Positions 33,818 to 41,191 of a DNA stretch of 48,534 bases are shown in pieces. Below the pieces are notes generated by a model. The model saw nothing but the letters and a program-made list of their open reading frames with translations. It did not search any database and was not told the DNA's origin. Source of the stretch: Sphingomonadales bacterium. Lineage in GTDB: Bacteria > Pseudomonadota > Alphaproteobacteria > Sphingomonadales > Sphingomonadaceae. Positions within the stretch are counted from its first letter, which is position 1, and every line of letters starts with the position of its first letter. Location: the NCBI GenBank assembly GCA_027485485.1, contig JAIXQY010000107.1, positions 1-48,534 on the forward strand, read 5' to 3'. The translations under genes were made by a program, and so were the position numbers.

Positions 33818-33917
33818 GTCATGCTGAACTTGTTTCAGCATCCATGGGACGGAGACCTCGCAAGGCGCGCCTCTGGGGGCGTATGGACCATGGATGCTGA
33901 AACAAGTTCAGCATGAC
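33818..33917. repeat. Intergenic inverted repeat, 30-bp perfect arms
   Basis: Arms 33818-33847 and 33888-33917 are perfect reverse complements, separated by 40 bases. Each arm contains CTGAACTTGTTTCAG or its complement, a small palindrome itself. The element lies between two convergent genes (permease and cytochrome c) and is preceded by six T (33812-33817), so it could terminate the minus-strand aau transcript. Similar elements with this core are common between genes in sphingomonads and relatives. Confidence 0.9.
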
Positions 33918-33964
33918 GGGCGCTTGGAAATGAGGCTGCTGGCGCAAGGACTGGCCAGGCCGGC

Positions 33965-34519
33965 TCAACCCGCCTTGGTGGCTTTTGGCGCGGCCTTCTG
34001 GCCGGGATACATCAGCCGCAGCGAGGCCGGTGCACCACATTTGCGGATCACCTGTTCCACCAGCACGGTGCGGGTCTGCACCAGCGACACGGATGTGAAC
34101 GGCGAAACGCGCACCGCCGCCACTTCGGCGCCGGTGAACGGCTTGGCGCCGGCCGGGGCCGAACCGCCGCCCAGGCCAAACACCATGAAGTTCAGGAGAT
34201 CGGCCAGCTGATCATTGTCGGTGATGCGTGATCGCGCCACGTTGGGCAGGCGCATCAGATAGGACCGGCCTTCGGGCAGGCACATGAACCAGCCGACCCG
34301 GCCTTTCAGCGTGGGCAGATCGGCCGGGGCCGCGTCGCCGCCGATGCCGTGGCAACCGCCGCAATGTTCCACATAATCGGATTGCGCCACATTCATCTGG
34401 CCGGGATAGGGGCGCAAGCCCGGGTCCGGCGGTTCCGGCGCGGCGGCAGACAGGCCGCTGGCGGCGGCCACCGCAAGGCTGGCGGCCAGCGCCAGTTGCA
34501 GCGCCAGCCGCCCTTGCAT
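33965..34519 (-). CDS. Monohaem c-type cytochrome of the aau cluster (orf-2-like)
   Basis: The product has a signal peptide (MQGRLALQLALAASLAVAAA) and one haem-binding motif, CGGCH, in NVAQSDYVEHCGGCHGIGGD. The Met ligand may be in MRLPNVARSRI or nearby. Only one CxxCH is present, so it is not the dihaem MauG. In the characterised Alcaligenes faecalis aau cluster, a small periplasmic monohaem cytochrome gene follows aauA in the same way. It may accept electrons from the dehydrogenase or serve in its assembly. The ATG overlaps the aauA stop by one base. Confidence 0.85.
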   Translation of the reverse strand: MQGRLALQLALAASLAVAAASGLSAAAPEPPDPGLRPYPGQMNVAQSDYVEHCGGCHGIGGDAAPADLPTLKGRVGWFMCLPEGRSYLMRLPNVARSRITDNDQLADLLNFMVFGLGGGSAPAGAKPFTGAEVAAVRVSPFTSVSLVQTRTVLVEQVIRKCGAPASLRLMYPGQKAAPKATKAG

Positions 34520-35064
34520 CACTGGGCTTCGCCCACCAGCACGGCGGTGGAGCAGTGATATTCCATGCTGCTGGTGCCGAAGCACCAGATCACATTGTTG
34601 TTCAGCTGCGGCATATAGAGCTGGGTTTCGCGATCGGTGTTGTCGCAGCCGCACTGGCCGCAGCCGGCCTTGCCGCAACAATCGCGGTAAGCGATCAGAT
34701 AGGCCTTGTTGTTGTCAGGGTTGATGCAGGTGCCCACCCACGACACCGGCGACGGCTCGGTGCCGGCCGGGCAGCTGCTCACGCCGCCGCCGCAGCAGCT
34801 GCACAGCGAGCCATCAATGGCGCAATAGCGCCAGTAATCGCACTTCTTGTCGTCCTTGGTCTGGGCGTTGCGGGCAAAGGCCGTCTTGGCTTCCGGCGTG
34901 CGGTCCTTGCCGGCGGCATTAGCCCGGCTGACCGGCAGCAGCGGGAACACCGGCGCCGCGACGATCACCGCGCCCAGCTTGGTGAGGAACGATCGGCGGG
35001 AGCTGTTGCCGGCGAACGACCGCAGCAGCTTTTCACCCAGTGCATCCATGTTGAAACGGCTCAT
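34519..35064 (-). CDS. aauA: Aromatic amine dehydrogenase small subunit (TTQ-bearing)
   Basis: This periplasmic subunit carries tryptophan tryptophylquinone, made from two of its own Trp residues. The 181-aa precursor has a twin-arginine signal (SSRRSFLTKLGAVIVAAPVF) and many cysteines. Trp109 (PSPVSWVGTC) and Trp160 (NNVIWCF) fall at the positions of the TTQ pair in aromatic amine dehydrogenase, and Asp128 (YRDCC) at its catalytic base. CDYWRYCAIDG, LCSCCGG and DCCGKAGCGQC match that enzyme more closely than methylamine dehydrogenase (ICDCSGG). The enzyme oxidises phenylethylamine-, tyramine- or tryptamine-type amines to aldehydes and ammonia. GGGGGAAG lies before the ATG. Confidence 0.93.
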   Translation of the reverse strand: MSRFNMDALGEKLLRSFAGNSSRRSFLTKLGAVIVAAPVFPLLPVSRANAAGKDRTPEAKTAFARNAQTKDDKKCDYWRYCAIDGSLCSCCGGGVSSCPAGTEPSPVSWVGTCINPDNNKAYLIAYRDCCGKAGCGQCGCDNTDRETQLYMPQLNNNVIWCFGTSSMEYHCSTAVLVGEAQ

Positions 35065-35095
35065 TGCGGCTTCCCCCTATCCCTGGTGACGTGCC

Positions 35096-35713
35096 TTACT
35101 CGGCGGCGGTCTTGATGGCGGCCGGCTTCAGGCCGGCAATATAATCATGCACATGCGCCACGCCCATTTCATGGCTGACGATCAGGCTTTCGAAATGCTC
35201 ACGGCTGTTGACCAGCCCCTTGGCCAATATCTTGCCCGCATTGTCCAGCAACACGGCGTGCGGCAGCTTGTCCACCTCGAACACCCGGCCCAGCTCTTCG
35301 CCGTTGATGAACGGATAGGCGGCCAGATCATGCGTGGCGATCATCTTCTGCTGCACCGCCGGATCATCATCGCCCACGAACATCAGGCTGAGCCGTTCGG
35401 CGGCGGCAAAGGATTTCGCCACAGGGATCAAGCTCTTGCACATCGGGCATTGGGCGGAGACAAACATCAGCAGCTGCAGCCCACCAGCGCCGCCGGTAGC
35501 CCCAAGCGAAACCTTGCGGCCATCCATGGCGGTGAGCGGCAGGGCCGGGGCGAAATCACCCACGGCCGGTCCGCGATTGGCATCCAGCGCGCCGGCCGGC
35601 GCCACCCGCACGTGCAGCACGCCAACCTGCCGCGCCAGCGCCAGCCCGGCCACGACCAGCGCGCCCAGCACCAGCCATTGCAGCGCTTCGTTGATGATCA
35701 GCAGGCTCGACAT
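35096..35713 (-). CDS. aauD: Amine dehydrogenase accessory thioredoxin-like protein
   Basis: MauD/AauD is needed to form or correct the six disulfides of the small subunit. The 205-aa product has one N-terminal membrane helix (LLIINEALQWLVLGALVVAGLAL) and a thioredoxin-like domain with CxxC in FVSAQCPMCKSLIPVAKSF. It also has the family PAVGDFAPALPL stretch and a cis-Pro region KLPHAVLLDN. The gene lies between aauE and aauA in the canonical B-E-D-A order. Confidence 0.92.
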   Translation of the reverse strand: MSSLLIINEALQWLVLGALVVAGLALARQVGVLHVRVAPAGALDANRGPAVGDFAPALPLTAMDGRKVSLGATGGAGGLQLLMFVSAQCPMCKSLIPVAKSFAAAERLSLMFVGDDDPAVQQKMIATHDLAAYPFINGEELGRVFEVDKLPHAVLLDNAGKILAKGLVNSREHFESLIVSHEMGVAHVHDYIAGLKPAAIKTAAE

Positions 35714-35738
35714 GGGCAAGGCCCCTTTTTTCCGGCGG

Positions 35739-36293
35739 TCACCCGCGCGCCCGGCCGGGCTGAGAGCCCGCCAGGCCACGCAGGCTTTCAAACAGCAGCA
35801 GCAACAGCCAGGCCACCAGGCCCGAGACGGCCGCCATCGCCAACTCCGCCCCCGATACTGCCGCACCGGCCGGCACCACCAGGCCAATGGCCAGCCCGGC
35901 TGCCAGCGCCACATTGCGCAGCACCTGGCCCCAGCCCAGCTGCTGGCGCAAACCGGCATGGCCGCAGCCACAATCGATGTTGCGCCGGCCGCGGCCGATG
36001 TTGATTGCCATGGCGGCGGCAAAGATCAGCAGCAAGGCGATGGCGGCGATGGCGCCCAGCGGGGCAAGGCCCAGCAGCGGCGCGATCAGCAGGCCCGCCG
36101 CCACTGCCAGTTCCGCTGGCGGCAACAGCAAGGCGGCCGCGGCCACCAGCGCATCAGGCAGCAGGCGATAATTGGCGATCACTCCCGGCAGCAGCGCGCG
36201 GTGGCGTAGCTTGTCGATGCCGGCCACCAGGAACAGCAGCGCCACCAGCACGGAGACAGCGATGCTGCCGATCTGGAGAAGCTGCCCGCCCAT
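35739..36293 (-). CDS. aauE: Amine dehydrogenase accessory membrane protein (MauE/AauE family)
   Basis: A 184-aa integral membrane protein with about five helices. Helix 1 ends with VAGIDKLRHRALLPGVIANY, the DoxX/MauE-type motif. INIGRGRRNIDCGCGHAGL carries the conserved CxC pair. MauE works with MauD in transport or disulfide formation of the small subunit. It sits 7 bases after aauB. Confidence 0.9.
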   Translation of the reverse strand: MGGQLLQIGSIAVSVLVALLFLVAGIDKLRHRALLPGVIANYRLLPDALVAAAALLLPPAELAVAAGLLIAPLLGLAPLGAIAAIALLLIFAAAMAINIGRGRRNIDCGCGHAGLRQQLGWGQVLRNVALAAGLAIGLVVPAGAAVSGAELAMAAVSGLVAWLLLLLFESLRGLAGSQPGRARG

Positions 36294-36300
36294 GCCCGGC

Positions 36301-37515
36301 TCAGTTGCCTTCGAACAGCGAGATGATGCCGCTGCCGCCGCGCTTGATTTCCTGTTTCTGCTCAAAGGTCACGGCATCCAGCACCAGCGCGGTGCCCTCG
36401 TCGCCGCCGGTGAGGAAGATCAGCGGCTTGTCATCCTGGGTCACAGCGATATGGCCGGCATGGTCCTTGATCGGCACCCGCTTGACCACCTTGCGGGTGG
36501 CCATGTTGACCGCCCAGATTTCCTCACCCTCTTCCTTCTGCGTCCAATATTCGCCGCGATGCATCAGCACATAAAGCATGCCGGTCTTGCTGTGCAGCGC
36601 CATCATCTGGCGGCCACCGGGCATCCAGTTGATGTCCAGCGGCTTGGTGTCGCCGGGGCGCAGGCCAGCAGCGGCCTGGATCGAAAAGGCTTCGCCAATC
36701 ACCGGTTCGGCGCCCAGCTTGGCGGTGCGGATCAGGCCGGTATAGGTGAGGAACACCGCTTCGCCCTTGGCGCGATCATGCACATAGGAGTCGAAGATCG
36801 GGTCTTCAGCGGCCTTGAAGAAGGGCGCGCTGTGGGTGATCACCGGCGTCTTGCCGCCCAGCTTCACCGTGGCCATCGTGCCATCGGAGCACAGTGCCGA
36901 AAAGCCCACGCCGGCCACCGGCACCATGCTGGAACAGCCGGGCAGTTCGACCACGCTGGCCAGCTTGCGCTTTTCCAGATCGACAACGTTCACCGAAGCG
37001 GCCGGGCTGAAATTATAGACAAAGCCGGTCTTGCCATCATCGGAGATGACGAAATTATTGTTCATCGCGCCGATGATCAGCCGGCCCGGCAGCGGGATTT
37101 CCGACACCAGGTTCAGCGTGTTGGAATCATAGACCGCAACATAATCCTGGCGGGTGCCGCGGTTGATCTTGGTCCAGATCGTCTCGGCGACATAGATGAA
37201 CTTCTTCTTGGGATCGAGCGCCAGATCAGACCAGCGCGTGGTCTGCACCAGGCCCAGCATCTTGCCGCTGTCGCCATCCCAGATGCGGGTGCCGGGATTT
37301 TCCCAGCTGCCGCGCAGGAAACCCCAGTGCGGCGTGATCGCCGGCAGCTTGTGGGTATAGGGCTCTTCTGGCTGCAGGCCGTTCGGATCGCCGGCGGGCG
37401 GGGTGGTTTGCGCCTGGGCGCTGCCCACGGCCAACAGGCCGGCCACGCCGGCGAGCGCCAGCCCCTGCAACCGGCCAAAAGCCCGGCGCTTTGTCTTCAT
37501 CGTCGCGTTGGTCAT
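36301..37515 (-). CDS. aauB: Aromatic amine dehydrogenase large subunit
   Basis: The 404-aa precursor has a Sec signal (GLQGLALAGVAGLLAVGSAQAQ) and the beta-propeller pattern of the MauB/AauB family: TRIWDGDSGKMLGLVQTTRW, LDPKKKFIYVAETIW, IPLPGRLIIGAMNNNFVISD, VVELPGCSSMVP and FSALCSDGTMATV. The subunit forms an alpha2-beta2 enzyme in the periplasm and shapes the substrate channel. The ATG at 37515 has AGAGG six bases upstream; another ATG at 37500 is possible. The gene is the first of aauBEDA, with its own promoter-like element at 37619-37647. Confidence 0.92.
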   Translation of the reverse strand: MTNATMKTKRRAFGRLQGLALAGVAGLLAVGSAQAQTTPPAGDPNGLQPEEPYTHKLPAITPHWGFLRGSWENPGTRIWDGDSGKMLGLVQTTRWSDLALDPKKKFIYVAETIWTKINRGTRQDYVAVYDSNTLNLVSEIPLPGRLIIGAMNNNFVISDDGKTGFVYNFSPAASVNVVDLEKRKLASVVELPGCSSMVPVAGVGFSALCSDGTMATVKLGGKTPVITHSAPFFKAAEDPIFDSYVHDRAKGEAVFLTYTGLIRTAKLGAEPVIGEAFSIQAAAGLRPGDTKPLDINWMPGGRQMMALHSKTGMLYVLMHRGEYWTQKEEGEEIWAVNMATRKVVKRVPIKDHAGHIAVTQDDKPLIFLTGGDEGTALVLDAVTFEQKQEIKRGGSGIISLFEGN

Positions 37516-37618
37516 GCTTGCCTCTACCCCCAAAGCAGCCGCCGGGCCGTTTCCAACCGACACCGGCACCATCTCGACTCAGTCGGCCATGCACATCACA
37601 GCCAACCCTTCGATGCAG

Positions 37619-37647
37619 ATGCTGGACGGGCGTCCAGTATTCGTCAA
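37619..37647 (-). promoter_or_regulatory. Promoter and palindromic operator upstream of aauB
   Basis: On the minus strand TTGACG (37647-37642) and CAGCAT (37624-37619) are 17 bases apart, a plausible -35/-10 pair. The spacer and -10 region hold a perfect palindrome, CTGGACG-CC-CGTCCAG (37637-37622), of the size and style bound by TetR-family repressors. The element shares 22 of 29 bases with 38392-38420. The leader to aauB would be about 100 bases. Confidence 0.6.
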
Positions 37648-37686
37648 GCGCCACGTGCCTGCATGAATGACGTATGCGTTCACGGC

Positions 37687-38346
37687 CTATGCCAGCGGGG
37701 CAATCTCGTCCGGCCGGATCGTGCGGGCCAGATCGACCAGAGTCCTGACCGCAATGGCCTTCAGTTGCGGCATCTGGTGGGCCCAGGGCTTGCCATGGCC
37801 GGCAAAGATCGTCGTGCCCTCCATGGTGGCGCTGATGTACCGCGCCACGATTTCGGCCTGATCGGCTGACAGCGCCGGGTTCAGCGCTGCCACCTGTGCC
37901 GCCAACAGCCCATGGGCATGGGCATAAAAGGCCGCGACCCGATCGGCCACAAAGGGATTGTGGTTCGAAAGCGCCCACAATTCGGTGAACACATGGGTGG
38001 TGCGGCGGGTTGCGATATCGTCGATCACCAGGCCGATCATCAGTTCCAGCTGCACCTGCGCATCCAGCCCCGGCTGGCGCACGGTTTCATCCAGCAGCTC
38101 TTCATAATAATCCAGCAGGCTGTTCAGCATATGCTGGATCAGCAGTTCCTTGCGGGCAAAGTGATGCGTCAGCTTGCCGACCTGAATGCCGCAGCGCGTG
38201 GCGATGCGGCGCAGGGTGAAGGCGCCGGCGCCCTCGTCAATGAGCACGTCCATCGCTGCATCGAGGATCTGATCAACGGTTTCGGCGCCGCGGGCATAAT
38301 GGCCGGGCCGGGGCAGGGTGGTGAGCGCGGTGCCGCGATTGCTCAT
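37687..38346 (-). CDS. TetR-family transcriptional regulator
   Basis: The 219-aa protein has the TetR N-terminal helix-turn-helix: VDQILDAAMDVLIDEGAGAF, TLRRIATRCGIQVGKLTHHF and ARKELLIQHML (about residues 20-68). The C-terminal ligand domain is helical and resembles TetR_C-type regulators. It lies upstream of aauBEDA on the same strand and is divergent from a cytochrome c gene. A matching palindrome is found before aauB and a degenerate copy before the cytochrome, so it is the likely regulator of both, perhaps induced by an aromatic amine. The ATG at 38346 has a GGGTCAGGG stretch upstream. Confidence 0.88.
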   Translation of the reverse strand: MSNRGTALTTLPRPGHYARGAETVDQILDAAMDVLIDEGAGAFTLRRIATRCGIQVGKLTHHFARKELLIQHMLNSLLDYYEELLDETVRQPGLDAQVQLELMIGLVIDDIATRRTTHVFTELWALSNHNPFVADRVAAFYAHAHGLLAAQVAALNPALSADQAEIVARYISATMEGTTIFAGHGKPWAHQMPQLKAIAVRTLVDLARTIRPDEIAPLA

Positions 38347-38391
38347 GCCCTGACCCGTAAAGCCCGGCGGCCACCGCGTCCAGCCTGCCGC

Positions 38392-38420
38392 TTGACGAAT
38401 CCTTGATGACTGTCCAGATT
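38392..38420 (+). promoter_or_regulatory. Promoter and operator-like element upstream of the second cytochrome c gene
   Basis: TTGACG (38392-38397) and CAGATT (38415-38420) are 17 bases apart. The intervening CTTGATGACTGTCCAG (38402-38417) is a decayed version of the aauB palindrome with an intact right half. The whole 29-bp block matches the aauB element at 22 positions. It sits in the tetR-cytochrome divergent gap, so it may also influence tetR. Confidence 0.55.
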
Positions 38421-38476
38421 TGGCGGATTGCTGCGTTGCAACAGCGGGGCGGTGCTGCCCCAATCAGGAGCCACGG

Positions 38477-38941
38477 ATGATCAAGCCCAGCCTGTATCTT
38501 CTTGCTGTTGCCGCCGGGATGATCGCATCGGCTGCCCATGCCGATCCCAAGACCAATTTCGTTTCCCGCTGCGGCATGTGCCACCAGGCCGGCGGTGAGG
38601 GGCTGGCCGGCCAGTTTCCCAAGCTGGCCGGGCGTGCGGCAGCCATTGCCCAGGCACCGGAAGGCCGGCGTTACATGGCCCGCGTGGTGCTGAATGGCAT
38701 GGCCGGCCCGATCGAGGTGGAAGGCGCCCGCGTTGCCGGTGTGATGCCGGGCATGGCCGCCGTGTCGGATGCCGATATCGCCGAAGCGCTGAACCACGCG
38801 CTGACTCTGGGCAAACCGGCCAAGCCGGCCAAGCCGTTCAAGCCGGCCGAGATTGCGGCCGTGCGGGCCGAAGGCCGCCCCACCATGGCGGACAACCGCG
38901 AACTGCGCGCCAAGCTGGTGGCCGACGGCGTGATCAAATAA
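38477..38941 (+). CDS. Monohaem c-type cytochrome
   Basis: The 154-aa product has a signal peptide (MIKPSLYLLAVAAGMIASAAHA) and one haem site, CGMCH in NFVSRCGMCHQAGGEGLAGQ. Methionines in VMPGMAAVSD offer the axial ligand. It resembles class I cytochromes and also the haem region of the aau cytochrome at 33965, including a FKPAEIAAVR segment. CAGGAG precedes the ATG. It is divergent from tetR and shares a promoter element with aauB, so it is a good candidate electron acceptor of the amine dehydrogenase. Its last eight bases overlap the convergent sulfotransferase gene. Confidence 0.88.
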   Translation: MIKPSLYLLAVAAGMIASAAHADPKTNFVSRCGMCHQAGGEGLAGQFPKLAGRAAAIAQAPEGRRYMARVVLNGMAGPIEVEGARVAGVMPGMAAVSDADIAEALNHALTLGKPAKPAKPFKPAEIAAVRAEGRPTMADNRELRAKLVADGVIK

Positions 38942-40961
38942 GCGCCGGGGCTAGACTGGCCGGGACTGCCGGATAGGTTTCCACCACATCCCCCAGCGAA
39001 GCTTGCAGCGGGCCTAACCAGGCATCGAAGCGCTTCCAATGGTCAACGCCATCGGTGAAGATCGGCTGGCGCACTTGTTCGGAACTGGCGGTGCGCACCG
39101 CGCGGTCGGTCTGCCAGAAGGTCAGGCAGGCCGGCTCGAAGTCCACGCCAACATGCGCCAGCAGCCGGCGCACTTCGGTTTCGGTGTCGGCCACCATCTG
39201 TTCATAGATCACGCGGTGCACCAGCCCCGGTGCGGCGGCATCGAAATGCGCCATCAGCCGCACATAATCGCGATAATAACGCCCGATATCGCCCAGATCA
39301 TAGGAAAAGCCCTGGCCGCGGGCAAAATGCTGTTTCCAGCCGGAAAAACAGCAGCCCATCGGATGGCGGCGGGCATCGATGATGGTGGCCCCGGGCATGA
39401 TCAGCCGGATCAAGCCGGTGTGCTGCCAATTGTTGGGCATCTTGTCGATGAAATGCGGCCGGCCCAGCTGGCGGTGGATGCGGGTGCGATCCAGATATTC
39501 CTCACCCAAACGGCGGCGGTCCGCCGGCCCAAGGCTGGCATAAAGCGTTGCCAGATCGGGAAATTCGCCGCCATCCACCCGCGCTGCCAGCCGGCTGGCG
39601 ATCATCATCAGATCGGGCAGTTCCATCGTGCCTTCGATCCGGCTGTGGCTGGCCAATATCTGTTCCACCAGCGTTGATCCCGATCGCGGCAGGCCGACGA
39701 TGAAGATGGGATCGCGCGCCGATACGCCGCCATCGCGCGCCGCGGCCAGAAACGGCGCCGGAAACGCCGCGGCCGTGGCGGTGATTTCACTGGCAAAATC
39801 ATCGGCATCATAACGCAGCAGCGTGCGGCGCAGCCGGTTGCCCCGATCATAATGGCCAAAGGCGGCCGAAGCATCGCCCTGATCCTCGGCTGCCTTGCCC
39901 AGCGCGAAATGCAGGTGGAAAACATCCTCGGCCCGCTCACTGCTGTCGCTGCCCAGGCTGGCCAGCGCTGCCGACATGGCGGCCAGGTCGGCGCTGTTGA
40001 GCTTGACGGTCTTCAGATTGGCCAGGCTCCACCAGGCCTCCCCCAGCGTGGGCTTCCGCGTGACGGCCTCGCGATAGGCAGTCACGGCTTCGGCCTGGCG
40101 GCCCAGTGTTTTCAGGACATGGCCCAGATTCTGCCACACCATCGGCTGATCGGGCCGCGTTGCCAGCAACTCCTGATACAGCGCGCGGGCGCCATCCTGA
40201 TCGCCCAACTGCACCAGCACCGATGCCAGGATCAGCCGATAGCCGGGGTTGGGAATCGGCGATGCCTGCAAGGTGCGGGCATGCTCCAGCGCTTCAGGCA
40301 GGCGGTTGGACTGCATCAAAAGCCGGATCAAAAACTCGCGCGCCATGTCATAGCCGGGAGCGAGCGCCAGCGCCGCCTGCACCAGCGCGGTGGCGCCGGC
40401 CATGTTTCCCTGCCGCCACTGCAGTTCGCCGCGCAGGCGCAGGGCGGGGGCATCTTCGGCCTTGCCCATGGCGCGCTTGTCCAGTTCGACCAGCGCGGCA
40501 TCGAAGTTTCCATCATTCATCGCCATGGCCGCCGCGATCAGCACCGGATCATTCGCCGCCGCGTTCACGCCGGTCAGATCGGCGCGCCAGCCATCGCCAT
40601 CGCGGCCGGCGGCGCGATACTGGCCGGCCAGGCAGAACCAGCCATCGGCAATCGCCGGCAACTGGCTGGTGAGTGTTTCCAGTGCGGCGATGGCCTGGCC
40701 GGTTTCGCCGGCGGCAGCTGCCGTCTGGCCCAGTTCCCATTGCACGGCCGGCACGGCGGGATGGCGGCGGGCCAGATCGGCCAAAATGGGCAGCGCCTGC
40801 CCGAATGCACCGGTGCCGCGCAGCGCCTGTGCCAGCCGCAATTGCGCCTGCGGCTGATCGGGCGCTGCGGCCAGCGCTGCCTGCGCCGCTGCCAGTTCCG
40901 CTTTGGCCTCTGGAGTCGTTTCCGGCGCGTGCGGGGCCAGATCGGTGGTGCCGGCAGACAT
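38934..40961 (-). CDS. TPR-repeat sulfotransferase family protein
   Basis: The 675-aa protein has an N-terminal half built from tetratricopeptide repeats (for example AQLRLAQALRGTGAFGQALP and VWQNLGHVLKTLGRQAEAVT). A C-terminal sulfotransferase-like domain follows. Its PAPS-binding loop is FIVGLPRSGSTLVEQILASHS at about residue 420, followed by FIDKMPNNWQHTGLIRLIMPGATIIDARRHPM. Such fusions are common near TonB-dependent receptors in sphingomonads; their substrate is unknown. GGAGG lies eight bases before the ATG. It is divergent from the receptor gene. Confidence 0.87.
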   Translation of the reverse strand: MSAGTTDLAPHAPETTPEAKAELAAAQAALAAAPDQPQAQLRLAQALRGTGAFGQALPILADLARRHPAVPAVQWELGQTAAAAGETGQAIAALETLTSQLPAIADGWFCLAGQYRAAGRDGDGWRADLTGVNAAANDPVLIAAAMAMNDGNFDAALVELDKRAMGKAEDAPALRLRGELQWRQGNMAGATALVQAALALAPGYDMAREFLIRLLMQSNRLPEALEHARTLQASPIPNPGYRLILASVLVQLGDQDGARALYQELLATRPDQPMVWQNLGHVLKTLGRQAEAVTAYREAVTRKPTLGEAWWSLANLKTVKLNSADLAAMSAALASLGSDSSERAEDVFHLHFALGKAAEDQGDASAAFGHYDRGNRLRRTLLRYDADDFASEITATAAAFPAPFLAAARDGGVSARDPIFIVGLPRSGSTLVEQILASHSRIEGTMELPDLMMIASRLAARVDGGEFPDLATLYASLGPADRRRLGEEYLDRTRIHRQLGRPHFIDKMPNNWQHTGLIRLIMPGATIIDARRHPMGCCFSGWKQHFARGQGFSYDLGDIGRYYRDYVRLMAHFDAAAPGLVHRVIYEQMVADTETEVRRLLAHVGVDFEPACLTFWQTDRAVRTASSEQVRQPIFTDGVDHWKRFDAWLGPLQASLGDVVETYPAVPASLAPALI

Positions 40962-41191
40962 GAATAATCCTCCACATGGCCCATGCCACCGTGTTGGATC
41001 ACGGTTGGCGGCGGCTTGCCGGCTTCATAGTGGCAAAATGTCCCTTGATTCTAGCTGTGCATGCAACATGCTTGTCACAGTTGCTCGCAGAGGCAGCATT
41101 TTTGGTGGGCGTTGCGGTGCCAGTGTGGGCGCAGCAGCGGCAGCCGACGCGGAGTCTGGGGAGGCGGTCGCGTAACTCTTTCAGGGGGACT
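40962..41191. promoter_or_regulatory. Divergent intergenic region, sulfotransferase/TonB receptor
   Basis: This 230-base gap separates two divergent genes and must hold their promoters. TTGATT near 41045 is a possible plus-strand -35 box but without a good -10 partner. AGGGGGA just before 41192 is the receptor ribosome binding site. I see no gene here. Confidence 0.4.

Noticed and set aside
32198-33841. Minus-strand open frame of 547 codons across the permease
   Set aside because: It is antisense to an APC permease with clear membrane helices; the translation is His/Gln/Arg-rich.
33965-34519. MauG-type dihaem TTQ maturation enzyme
   Set aside because: Only one CxxCH motif is present and the protein is too short.
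33965-37515. Methylamine dehydrogenase (mau) cluster
   Set aside because: The small subunit has LCSCCGG and Trp109/Trp160/Asp128 as in aromatic amine dehydrogenase, and the gene order with a monohaem cytochrome and no mauFGLMN matches aau.
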